Positions 22,474-33,529 of a stretch of 64,000 bases of DNA are shown here, one piece after another. Source of the DNA: Cryptomeria japonica (taxonomy: Eukaryota; Streptophyta; Pinopsida; Cupressales; Cupressaceae); NCBI RefSeq assembly GCF_030272615.1, contig NC_081410.1, positions 501,418,442 through 501,482,441 of the forward strand. The letters run 5' to 3'. Position 1 is the stretch's first letter. Each line of letters begins with the position of its first letter. The notes below the pieces were generated by a model. That model was not told the DNA's origin and searched no databases. It worked only from the letters and a program-made list of their open reading frames with translations. A program made the translations under genes and the position numbers.

Positions 22474-22901
22474 GAAATGTGGCGACTGATCAACAAAGTA
22501 CTGTACACTCAGCACGTATCCTCGCTGGGGTTCGGGGGTGGCAGCCCCCGAGAAAAGCGGGGGTTTGAGGGCAGGAGCCCTCGAGAATTTTTTTTTGCCA
22601 TTTTTCATTGATGAAAACCGACATTGTAATAAAACCCTAAAAAGCTTGACTTTGTTTGTTGCCCTAAAAATGCATGTTATAAGCGACTGGGATGCTTAAG
22701 GCATTGTAATGTTGATATACTATTTTTGCTGGATAATAAGAAAGATTGGACGACTGTGTATGGTGGATGTAACCCATTCTGGGTGAACCACCTTAAATCT
22801 CTGTGTTACCTGTGTCCTATTTTATTTCTTTATCTTTTGTATTTAAATCTGTATATAATTGTTAGTTCATATTTGCTTCGGATTTGCTTGAAACCCTAAC
22901 A
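22470..22901 (+). repeat. Copia 3' LTR
   Basis: 432 bp with intact TG and CA ends (TGTTGAAATG to CCCTAACA). It is about 30 bp shorter than the 5' LTR within the G-rich segment. Confidence 0.9.
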
Positions 22902-23132
22902 CTAACTAGCACTGACTCCCACTTCAACTGTCAATCACCTTTTTTGACTTGGCAATCAAATTAGTCAACTAATTAGTTTACTCAGTTAGCTCTCCCAACC
23001 ACCTTTCTAACAATCAATCACCTTTTTGAATAGGCTCATCCATTTAGTTCACTCATCAATTAATTCAGTTTCTCTCAGTCAATTTTATCTCAATTAATTT
23101 CAACCTTTGATTGAATCACTTTGCATATCAAT
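22902..23132 (+). repeat. 232-bp direct duplication, right copy
   Basis: This matches 17650-17881. Its left edge abuts the last base of the Copia 3' LTR. On the right the sequence runs on into unique Gypsy LTR DNA (ggaccattc). Confidence 0.85.
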
Positions 23133-23438
23133 TTGGACCATTCAAATTTCCCTCCAAATTCTATAAATTTAGCATCAATTCCTTTATTTTCAACAATCAC
23201 GATCTTTCGAATTCTTGTTGTCTTAATGCAGGTTAGAAATGCAACTCTAAGATTCAACATTCCACAAGAAAGAGAACAACAATGGAAGCGACGTGCATGA
23301 GGGAGTTTTATTTGATTAATTCATTGTTTTGCACACTTTCATTAATGCATGTTTGAATTCATTAATTAGATAGGGCTTTCGTGATTCCCCTTTTAATTCT
23401 AACTGACTTGATTCTATGATGATTTTAGGTATATGACA
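23133..23438 (+). mobile_element. Gypsy-type LTR, right part
   Basis: This completes the LTR that began at 17198 and ends in TATGACA at 23438. An attctataaatttagc promoter-like site lies near 23157-23173. A primer-like TGGTGAACCCGACATG follows from about 23440. Confidence 0.55.
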
Positions 23439-24068
23439 TTTGGTGAACCCGACATGAAACAAATAGACTTTCTGATTTCAATTTTATTGCATTTTATTTT
23501 GTAGGTGTTGTACAGATTTTTGCATTAGTACTCAAGTTTTCACATTCGTCACTGCAAAATTTTGCATTTGAGTAGTTAGCATTTCACATTCATTCATACA
23601 TTATTTCACATTTGTTTATCGTCTATTTCACATCCATCCTAAGTAAAATTAGGTAAAGTTTTAGGATTGGTTTACTTAATTTGCATGTCGTTAGTCAATT
23701 TTTGTTTCTGACTCCTTTCTTAATTAGGAAAAAAATATTGAAGAAAAAAGGGGGCAAGATTTAGATATAGAATGGTGCTGACTAAATGGATCGTAGAATA
23801 AAGGTTAGGGTTGTAGGATTTTGACAGAGAAGAGAATAGAAATGTATCCAAAAATAATTTCAAAGAATCCTGCAAGCAGAGCAATCAATAACAAACCAGA
23901 TGAACAGATCACATATTTCTAATATCAAAATCATGTTTTAGCCTATGTATAGAAATATCAGATGATCCTGGGAACACATCTCAAGTATTAAGTGCTAATT
24001 ATAAAAAAATAAGTCTTCTATTTCACAAATTTGACTTGCAAACCTTGGCAACAATGACTATTTTGCAT
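23439..24068 (+). mobile_element. Gypsy primer site and leader, truncated
   Basis: TGGTGAACCCGACATG right after the LTR has the TGG start of a primer-binding site, but I could not name the tRNA. The following leader has repeated ttttgcattt and tttcacatt words, very like the leader of the Gypsy at 51.2-51.4 kb. No coding domain follows before the 124-bp repeat array begins, so the element is truncated or interrupted here. Confidence 0.5.
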
Positions 24069-24085
24069 TCGTTCAATCAGTACGA

Positions 24086-25215
24086 CACTAAATGTCCCCT
24101 TAGGACCATAGAGGATCACATAGTGGACCCTAAGGGGTTATATGTGGTCCTAAGGGATCACGCATGTGTTCTAACACATGCTTGACCCCTTAGGACCGCA
24201 TATGACCCCTTATAAAATCCTAGTGTGTACGACATACCCCTTAGTCCATCACATAGTGTCCTAAGGGGTCACACATGTGTTAACAAATGTGTGACCCCTT
24301 CGGACCACATATGACCCTTTATAACATCCTAGTGTGTACGACATACCCCTTAGGATCACATAGTGTCCTAAGGGGTCATATGTGGTCCTAATGGGTCACA
24401 CATGTGTTCAAACACATGCGTGACCCCTTAGGACTGCATATGACCCCTTATAAAATCCTAGTGTGAATGACATACCCCTTAGTCCATCACATAGTGTCCT
24501 AAGGGGTCATATGTGGACCTAAGGGGTAACACATGTGTGACCCATTAGGACCACATATGACCCCTTATAACATCCTATTGTATACAACATCCTTAGGATC
24601 ACATAGTGTCCTAGAAGGGGCCATATGTGGTCATAAGGGGTCATGCATGTGTGTTCTAACACTATACATGCATGACCCCTTAGGACCACATATGACCCCT
24701 TGTAACATCCAAGTGTCTATGACATACGATCCCTTAAGATCACATGACAGTGTCCCAAGGGGTTGAATATGTGGTCCTAAGGGGTCACGTAGACCACATA
24801 TGACCCCTTATAACATCCTAGTGTGTACGACATACGATCCCTTAAGATCACATATATTAAAGTGTCCTAAGGGGTCAAGCATGTGTTCTAACACATGTGT
24901 GACCCCTTAGGACCACATATGACTCCTTATAACATCCTAGTGTACATATGACATTCCCCTTAGGATCACATAGTGTCCTAAGGGGTCATATGTGGTCCTA
25001 AGAGGTCATGTGTGTGTTCTAACACATGCATGACCCCTTAGAACCGTATATGACCCCTTATAAAATCCTAGTGTGTACGACATATAGGTCCCTTAAGATC
25101 ACATACATTAGTGTCCTAAGGGGTCAAGAATATGTGGTCCTAAGGGGTCACACATGTGTTCTAACACATGCATGACCCCTTAGAACCACATATGACCCCT
25201 TATAAAATCTATCTT
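24086..25215. repeat. Left array: about nine 124-bp palindromic units
   Basis: A marker (gaccccttataa then atcctagtg) recurs at about 24203, 24312, 24442, 24560, 24693, 24802, 24922, 25051 and 25194, a spacing of 109-143 bp. Each unit contains CCTAAGGGGTCA words on one side and their reverse complement TGACCCCTTAGG on the other, around acatgtgttctaacacatg. Each unit could therefore fold into a long hairpin. Such subterminal arrays are usually binding sites for a transposon-encoded protein. Confidence 0.85.
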
Positions 25216-25249
25216 CCCTTTATTTGCTCAGCTGGCATGTGTTTTAATT

Positions 25250-25296
25250 TTTAAAAATTATGTTTTAATTTAGTACATGATGTATATACCTTTAAT

Positions 25297-25374
<78 letters not shown>

Positions 25375-25669
25375 TCATGAAAATGATATCACTCTCTCTC
25401 TTGAGTTAATGTTTTAATAATTAAAATGTATGTATGTGATCTATATAGATAAATTTGTATATGTTTTAATTTAGTAACTGTATGTATATATCTTTAATGA
25501 TCTCTCTCTCTCTCTCTGAAATTAATGTTATCTCTCTCTAGATGTCACGATTTAAATGATCTCCCTCTCTCTCTCATTAATGTTTTAATAATTTAAAATG
25601 TATGTATACGATCTATATAGATAAATTTATATATGTTTTAATTTAGTACATGATGTATATATCTTTAAT

Positions 25670-25720
<51 letters not shown>

Positions 25721-26540
25721 CTCTCTCTCTCGCTATCATGAAAATGATCTCCCTCTCTCTCTCATTAATGTTTTAATAATTTAAATGTATGTATGCGATC
25801 TATATAGATAAATTTATATATGTTTTAATTTAGTAACTATATGTATATATCTTTAATGATCTCTCTCTCTCTCTCTCTATGAAATTAATGTTATCTCTCT
25901 CTAGATGTCATGATTTAAATGATCTCCCTATCTCTCTCATTAATATTTTAATAATTTAAAATGTATGTATGTGATCTATATAGATAAATTTATATGTGTT
26001 TTAATTTAGTACATGATGTATATATCTTTAATGATCTCTCCCTCTCTCTCTCTCTGAAATTAATGTTATCTCTCTCTAGATGTCATGATTTAAATGATCT
26101 CCCTCTCTCTCTCTCTCATTAATGTTTTAATAATTTAAAATGTATGTATGTGATCTATATAGATAAATTTATATGTGTTTTAATTTAGTACATGATGTAT
26201 ATATCTTTAATGATCTCTCCCTCTCTCTCTCTCTGAAATTAATGTTATCTCTCTCTAGATGTCATGATTTAAATGATCTCCCTCCCACCCTCTCTCTCTC
26301 ATTAATGTTTTAATAATTTAAAATGTATGTATGCAATCTATATAGATAAATTTATATATATTTTAATTTAGTACATGATGTATATATATATTTAATGATC
26401 TCTGTGTGTGTGTGTGAGTGTGTGTGTTATGAAAAGGATCTCCATCTCTCTCTCATTAATGTTTTAATAATTTAAAATGTATGTATGTGATCTTTATATA
26501 GATAAATTTATATATTTTTAATGATCTCCCTCTCGCTCGA
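25250..26540. repeat. Minisatellite of 172-201-bp units with embedded (CT)n
   Basis: The landmark tgttttaatttag (or a variant) starts units at 25261, 25462, 25634, 25821, 25997, 26176 and 26359. Each unit holds one or more CT runs of variable length; the longest is at 25301-25371. One unit carries a GT run near 26404-26428 instead. Unit length variation comes mainly from the CT runs. Confidence 0.85.
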
Positions 26541-26780
26541 GCTTTAAAATTATTTATTTAAAAATTTGAATTATGCGAGAACTTCATGTATATATATATC
26601 TATGAATTATGCGAGAACTTCAAATGTGTACATTTTAATTTTTAATGAGCTCAAGATTAATGATATATCTCTCTCTCTCTCTAGAATTTAACTGATTTTA
26701 ATTTTTAATGTTTTAAATTGAATGCACTTCATGTGTGTGTGCTTATGTATTTATTGTAACTTTATGAACCACCTAGATAG

Positions 26781-28710
26781 ATGGCATCCCAGGATCTGAG
26801 ACATGATCATGTACCTGATCAAGATCCACTTGCACAAGCTCCTGATTAGAAGCCACATGAGGATATAGATCCTCCACACCAGGATCCCTCATTGCCTAAT
26901 ATTGCTACCATTTTTCACTACAGTGACCATGAGTTACAGAGGTTGAGGGTCATATTAGATGACCCACAGATTGATGGCGTGTACATGAGTACATGCGAAT
27001 CCATTTTTGATAGTTTGCGAACATTGAGGGACTGCCTAGTTAGTCACACCTCATTTTCACCAGAGGTTATAGCTGATATTTATAGATAGTTGAGGAGTGA
27101 GGTGAGGGGTTGTGATTCTTTTGCTGATGTGGTGAGGGTGGTCTCGAAGGAGACCATCAAGGAGACATGTTTTCCACAGTATCAGGAGAAGAGTAAGGTG
27201 AGAGGACATCAGGTCACGAGATGTATTGATCTATAGGTTGCATTGTTAATTTACCCACGCTTCTTAGCTGCCCATGGTCATTATCCTAATAACGACCAAA
27301 TACCGTTGTACTTTGCACAACATGTATTTGATGAGGTTCATTGTCAGATGAAACCAAATTGCCTTGATATTCTAGCATATTATGGATAGGGGAGGGGCAG
27401 GATTGCTGACAAAGATGCATATTGTAGGCATGATAGAGCTCTACCTAGACACAAGGACCTTGTTGGTGAGAGATTTTCAATAGTAGTCCCAACCCTCACC
27501 CCTATAGCGGATCACGTTGTGATTGCTTCTTAGAGAGAAGCAATTGATAGGATTGGACATATTGCATCAACCACAACCATCATATCATCTGATAGGCTGG
27601 GCAGATATATGATGAGTTGACCACGTTTGAGATCATCCACAAATCATGCATCTTCTAGTCATGGGGTGGCTTCAGATTCAGATGATTAGTATATTACTGC
27701 TGACATCCCCTCTCCAAATGAGGTAGCAACTATAGTAGGAGGTGGTAGACATGTACAAATGTCGTAGTATTTAGCCGAGGGCTTGCTACATTCTTACCAT
27801 TTTATTTCATCTTGACTTGGGATACCATTGGCCACTATTAGAGAGGAGATTCTTAGAGATGGGCAGGCTACCGCTGCATCGATGCATACCCCAAGATAGT
27901 CACAACATTCTCATCACTCTACGCATGCTCTGAGCACTAACCTACCTACAAATCACTCTATTGCAACAAAGGAGGAGATACGAGTTGATAAGGTCAATAT
28001 CACATATGAGGGCTTGGATTCATTTGAGGAGCAACTGCGAGGTTTGAGCCATACTAGGTTTATAGATATGCTACTATAGTCTGACACTTCATCCATGATG
28101 CCTAGTCATCTAGTTAGGCACTTACACTCCTTAGTCATACGTACAACCAAAGAGAGATATGCAGGCACAAGTGATGTGGTTGATATGATCACAGGACATG
28201 ATTAGACTATACAACCTACTCCTGATACACAGGTATGTACATGTGCGTTTAAATTTTTAAAAGATGTATATGTTGTAATGTACGATAAATCTATATATCA
28301 TTTAATAAATAATAGAAGTTAACTTGTATCATTTAAATTGATCCTGGACTAATCCTAAAATACATGTATACATATGTATAACAGTTAGCTCATGTAACTC
28401 CTAGCTTGAGCTTTGAGTGTGTGCGTAGGAGAGATTCTTTTGATGCTACATAGGCTGTTAGTGGACAGGTTAGTTATGGTTTTTTGTATATATGTACATG
28501 TACATGTGCGTTATAATTTATATTTTAATTTAAATTTAACTAGTCAGATTTGATTACATTTAAAAATATGCACATATGTATATGTGTAGAGATCTATATT
28601 TAATATTTAAATAAATTCTACTTTTGCAGGGATCTATTGGACATCCAGAATCTCACTAGGACTCTCCCTTAGATGGTCGCTCTGTTCGTGGCCGACATGA
28701 TGCATGTTGA
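26781..28710 (+). pseudogene. Unknown three-exon transposon gene with 14 in-frame stops
   Basis: Exon 1 runs 26781-28232 (484 codons), exon 2 28385-28468, exon 3 28630-28710. Introns have canonical borders (cag/gtatg to acag; cag/gttag to gcag) and both are phase 0. The frame has no indel but holds 14 stops: 12 TAG and 2 TGA, none TAA. No tryptophan (TGG) codon remains in frame. This is the pattern expected if CAG and TGG codons decayed by C-to-T change. Readable parts include HYSDHELQRLRVILDDPQID, CESIFDSLRTLRDCL and HVFDEVHCQMKPNCLDILAY. I do not recognise the family. By position it could be the accessory (DNA-binding) protein of the transposon. Confidence 0.7.
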
Positions 28711-30307
28711 TTTGCTGGACTTTATAGCTCATTCGTTTATCTTTTTATATATGTACATTTTAGACTTTCATATTATATATTCATGCATGTATGAAGTTTC
28801 TAGATTATACTTTATACAGTTTGTGTTTGATCTTGGATTATATATGTCATGTGAATTTATGGTTAGATTATACTTTATATGTATAGTTTGTACATTTGAT
28901 CCTGGATTATATATCACATTGTATTTAGATTTTATATATATATATATACACACACACACGGTTTGTGTTTGATCATATTTGCACGTTTGATATAATATAT
29001 ATATACACACACGGTTTGTGTTTGATCATATTTGCACGTTTGATATTATATATATATACTTTAAATATTTATTTAAGTTAAATGATGTGTTTGATTATAT
29101 GTAACTTATTAGATCACATGTCTATATGTATGTGCATGTTTGATTATTCTTTTAAATTATATTATATAAGATCATCTAGATTGAATTGGTGTAAATGTTC
29201 AATTTAAAAAATGTTTTTAAGAACTCTAAAACTTTTAAATTTATATATCCGTGATTAAATTTGTGTATATGTAGATAGATTAAAAAAAGATTGATATGTT
29301 TATTTAAGTTTTAAATTTTACTACATGTAACATGTATATGTAGATATGCATTGAATTTAAATGAATTTGTGAACAATGTATCCACTCCACTGTGCAAGCC
29401 ATGAACAATATAAAAATCACACTTGTTCATATCAAATGAACAAACTCAAGTTAATGAACATATTCAATAATTTAAATTCTAGAAGTTTCATCTCGAACAA
29501 GTTATGTAGAAGTGAACATTCTGAAGTATTAAAAATAAAAAATTCATACATGTAGGTTCAAACACATGTACTTCTAGGTGTACTAAATAGTTCACACCAC
29601 ATCAAGTGGTTCAAACCGCTCTTCAGTTGTTACACTCATGTCCTAATTTAATATCAAATCTACACATACGTCCTAATTTAATATGCATTTTTAATTAAAT
29701 AAATACATGTCCTAATTTACTTTACATACATGGTAAATTATTTTAACAACTTACAAATTATGCATACATACAATTAGAATTAGATTCTATATATCCTAAT
29801 TGTACATGTGACCCCCTTAAGACCTATTCAAATTTACACACATATGTATCCTAATTTAATACCAAATTTCATACAAATGCATTTTTAAAATTATATGAAT
29901 ACATTTACATCCCAATTTACTTAAAACATACATACATGCTAAAATATTTTAACAACTTACAAATTATGCATGTGCATGATATATACATCCTAATCAAGTG
30001 CATAAATCGGGCCTTCACACATTTTCAACTCATTCACACGTCCCAATTTACTTTACATACGTGCATGAAAGTATTATTTAACATGTACATTGGTCATACA
30101 TTCTAATTTAATATAATTGAAAATTTCATATTTAACTAAACAATATATGGACCACACAAGCCATATATATATATATCAAATATTAAATTCAAACACTTTA
30201 ATGTATTTAATAATTTATCCAAGTTTGAAAACAAGTTAAGTTCTAATTTATCAAGTATTAATTCAATTCATGGGTTCAAACACATGTGCTTTGGTTTACT
30301 AAATAGT
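28711..30307. other. AT-rich spacer between the convergent transposon genes
   Basis: Very AT-rich, with short tatata and cacaca runs (for example 28936-28960 and 28997-29012) and repeated cctaattta words from 29640 to 30110. At 29806-29828 GTGACCCCCTTAAGACCTAT joins wording of the left array (gtgacccctta) and of the right array (cttaagacctat). No gene seen. Confidence 0.6.
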
Positions 30308-33300
30308 TCATACCACATCAAGTGGTTCAGACCACTCTTCAATAGCACTTAATATTTTCTCATGATCTTCACTATCTACTCTCCACTTTTGAGACCGCCC
30401 GCGACGTGGAACTGTATGAAGAATTAGGCCAACATCATTGACCAAGTGGCTATATTGATATACCTTGTTGTCAATTTGGTATTCAATGAAATGAATCCCA
30501 TGTTGAACAATTTTAACTTGTTTGAAATATGTCCCTTGGACTACAACCGAGTCTACATGTACATGTATATAAGAAATGAGAAATTAAAAATTTGCACGTA
30601 AGCGAGCTATGTACATATAAAAATTAAAACATGTGCAGATGTGCATGTTTAAAATAAATTTATTTAAAATGATTTAAACGTTCAAATCAATTCAAACCTG
30701 TGGGAAAGGACATTCCATCGCTCATTTCGGATTTTGTTAACTTCTTTCTCTCTTCTATGCAACACAATAAATAATAACTAACACCACCTATATTTCTATC
30801 TTCTACTATGATTGCAAAAATATCTCCTGCAATTTGAAACAAGTTAAATAAATTTAAAATGTATGTACTCGATTAAAAACTTATATAATTTATTTACATA
30901 TGCAATATTTTTTAAAGAAAATAAATATATATAATTTAAATATATGTATGCGTCATATACCTTTTTTAATCAATCCTGAAATATGGTCATAATCAACCAA
31001 AATCAAAGGAATGTCTTCAAATATTTCGTCCTCATTTGAATCCTCGTATGTGTCAGAAACATCTAGTGGCATCGATTTCCATTCACTAGCATATCCAAGC
31101 TCTTGGTTCTTGCAATCAACAAAGTTTTCCAAAATGCAATCTGAACAAAAACATGAATAATCCCTAGTGTACAATCTCCATGGGTGATTATCTGTACTCA
31201 TGACACAATGCAAAGATCTTGTCCTCTCCACGCTCTTGCATCCATGCATTGATTTTCTATCCACATCTGCAAAATGTACATGTGTACACGAACATACATG
31301 TAGATCAAGTTGTTAAATTAAAACATTTGAACTAGGAACATTTTAAAAAATTAAAAAAATATTTAAATAAAACACTAAAAGAGAACCCGTACCGATTATC
31401 TCCCAAAATACTATATGGAATGGGCCTATATGTTCTCAATGATGATTCACCGAGATAATTAGGTTGTATAAAGTGTTTCTTACACCATTCAACAACATCA
31501 TGTGCATCTTCTATACGATCTCCTGTATAATTTATTTGATGCTTTCTTAGAGCACATTTGATACAAGCTCCTGCACCATCATGTTCACCCTTTCCATGAC
31601 CACTTTAAAAAAAACTCTAACATGTGGTATTTTGTCATTTTGATGATATCTACATAGTGAATAAAATGGCCTCGAAGATTTGAATTGTGCCGCACATCCA
31701 TCAGACCAAACAAAATGTTTAACTATTGTTATGCCTCTCTCTTTCAAATATTAAAAAATCTTCTTAAAGCAATGTTGTACAAAAAGTGTGTCATGCTCCT
31801 TATCATCATTGATATAGAAGTGGTACTCTTTCATAATGACACAATTTTCAAATGTACTATCAACACCATCCAAATCCATTTGTGCATGTCGATAACACAC
31901 ATGCACCATATTAGTGATTTGGTTTCAAAAGTAATACTTTGATTTAATCTCTTTTTGATGTGCAAAAGAGTAATTTTCTGCGAAGTCCACTATGGATAGA
32001 ATAGTTTCAAGTGGGAAAGTGTCTCTTAATGTTTTAAATTGTTTTTCTTGCCACTTGGAAAAAAAACAATGGCATGTGTATGGTTTTATCAACTTACAAA
32101 TTTTTTTCCATAAATGTTCCAATAGGTATTTCCTCTTCTACATAATCTAACCTTGTAGATTCCTTTCCAAAATTTGTTTCAATTTTTTTGTACTTGTAAC
32201 TCTTGCAATTTACCATCTTCCTCATGTCAGTATCTTCATCTCTCAAAGGCAATTTAGCCAACTCCCTGCATGTTCCACAAATTCCTTTTATGCAATTTAT
32301 TTGACCGGTTGCATTATCATCCAATTTATCACATAAGATGGATGCTATGAATTGACTTGTTCATTTAGGAGGAGCTTTTTCATAACCATCACTATCTTCT
32401 CTAATATTTTGAAACACCTGATAGTACATATCAAATTCAATGTGATAATGACAACAACAAGTTTCAAAGACTTTTTTTACCTTCACATAATATGGCCTTA
32501 ACCGTTCAAACATGGTTTGTCCAATATTTATATGAGGGTTTGTTTTAGTAAACAACACATACAATTCATGTTTTGTTGTGTCTAACCAATGTTTTACATG
32601 GAGATCATAACGATCAGGGCCAATCCTTTGCTTGATAACATCTCTACTGTTTGATGAAGGACAAGTCTTATCATTCCAAAAACTTGTCACGAAGTTCCTA
32701 ACAACATCTTCAATTCTATCAGAATGAGGAGCTCTACACATAATTGCCCAATTCCCTTATGAGGTAATATCATCCAAACTCTTTCTTCTTTTCACATATT
32801 TTGATATTGTCCTTCTACTAAAACCAAACTTAGATGAAAGTGAAGAGATTTGTCTTTTTTGAGGCTATCTTTCATTTACTAAAGATGTCAACATCACTCT
32901 TCTTGAAATGGTCTTATCTATTGTTCAATATTTTTACCAATGTTCACCAAACCTTTCTTAACATTATCAACAATAGATTTTTGTAGCTGAGAAGTTTTCC
33001 TCTTTTGACTTGTTGTATCTATACCCAACAATTTTAGTGGATCTATTAAGTCTTTACAATTAAGTACAATTGATAACAATTGAGCTTTCTCTATTGTAGT
33101 ATCAAGATTGTTGAAATGAGACATTATTTCTTTTGCACTTTTATTCATTGACCTCCTTTTAGTATGTCTAGGTTCTTCACTGAGATATTTCAACTCATCC
33201 ACATTCATTTCAAGTAAATGATCTAAATTTTTATAAGAAATATTTCTCTTCACCTGTTTAGCTAGATCCACAATATGCTCATCCATACCCATGGTAGGAG

Positions 33301-33496
33301 GTAAGGATCCTGACCCCTCTCCTTCAACCTCCATTAGTTCAACCTGGGAAAGCTCCTCCCTATGTTCATCAACTATATTGTGTTCTTCAACATGTTTGTT
33401 TGCCTCAACTCCCACTTGAGAACTCCCTTCTTCTAGAGCCCGTTCTGCACATAATTTAAGCTGGCAAAGAATATTTTTAATGCAATTAAATTCCAA
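30308..33496 (-). pseudogene. DDE-type transposase, four exons, superfamily unassigned
   Basis: Exon 1 is 33496-31393, exon 2 31256-30961, exon 3 30826-30698 and exon 4 30552-30308, each intron with GT and AG. Exons 2-4 are fully open and in phase. Exon 1 shows in order an acidic N-terminus, a helix-turn-helix-like region (SSLSSKFGFSRRTISKYVKR), FERLRPYYVKVKK with a Cys/His cluster (CCCHYHI), CIKGICGTC, then the likely catalytic core: SIVDFAENYSF, FVWSDGCAAQFKS and, in a shifted frame, GHGKGEHDGAGACIK. These resemble uncharacterised transposase-like proteins better known from animals. Damage: frameshifts near 32925, 32100 (A run) and 31607 (T run), and stops near 32868, 32755, 32358 and 31922. 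A variant acceptor at 31267 for exon 2 would be out of frame, so 31256 was chosen. Confidence 0.7.
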
Positions 33497-33529
33497 GTTT
33501 AACTTGAAACCAAATTTTCAAGTCATTTA

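Larger units (their letters stand above)
17883..22901 (+). mobile_element. Copia LTR retrotransposon, full length, decayed
   Basis: Order: 5' LTR, tRNA-Met primer site, gag with zinc knuckle, protease, integrase, reverse transcriptase, RNase H, duplicated polypurine tract, 3' LTR. This is the Ty1/Copia order (integrase before reverse transcriptase). The LTRs differ at roughly two dozen positions by eye, mostly C/T and G/A changes, plus an about 30-bp length difference. The element is therefore old, and its pol is broken by two frameshifts and six nonsense codons. It sits inside a Gypsy-type LTR. Confidence 0.9.

Noticed and set aside
24086-25215. CRISPR array
   Set aside because: Repeat spacing is regular, but the units are palindromic, degenerate and have no unique spacers, in a plant nuclear context.
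28673-29010. Frames of about 80-99 codons at the end of the plus-strand transposon gene
   Set aside because: Low-complexity AT and CA repeats, overlapping the last exon and the spacer; no domain.
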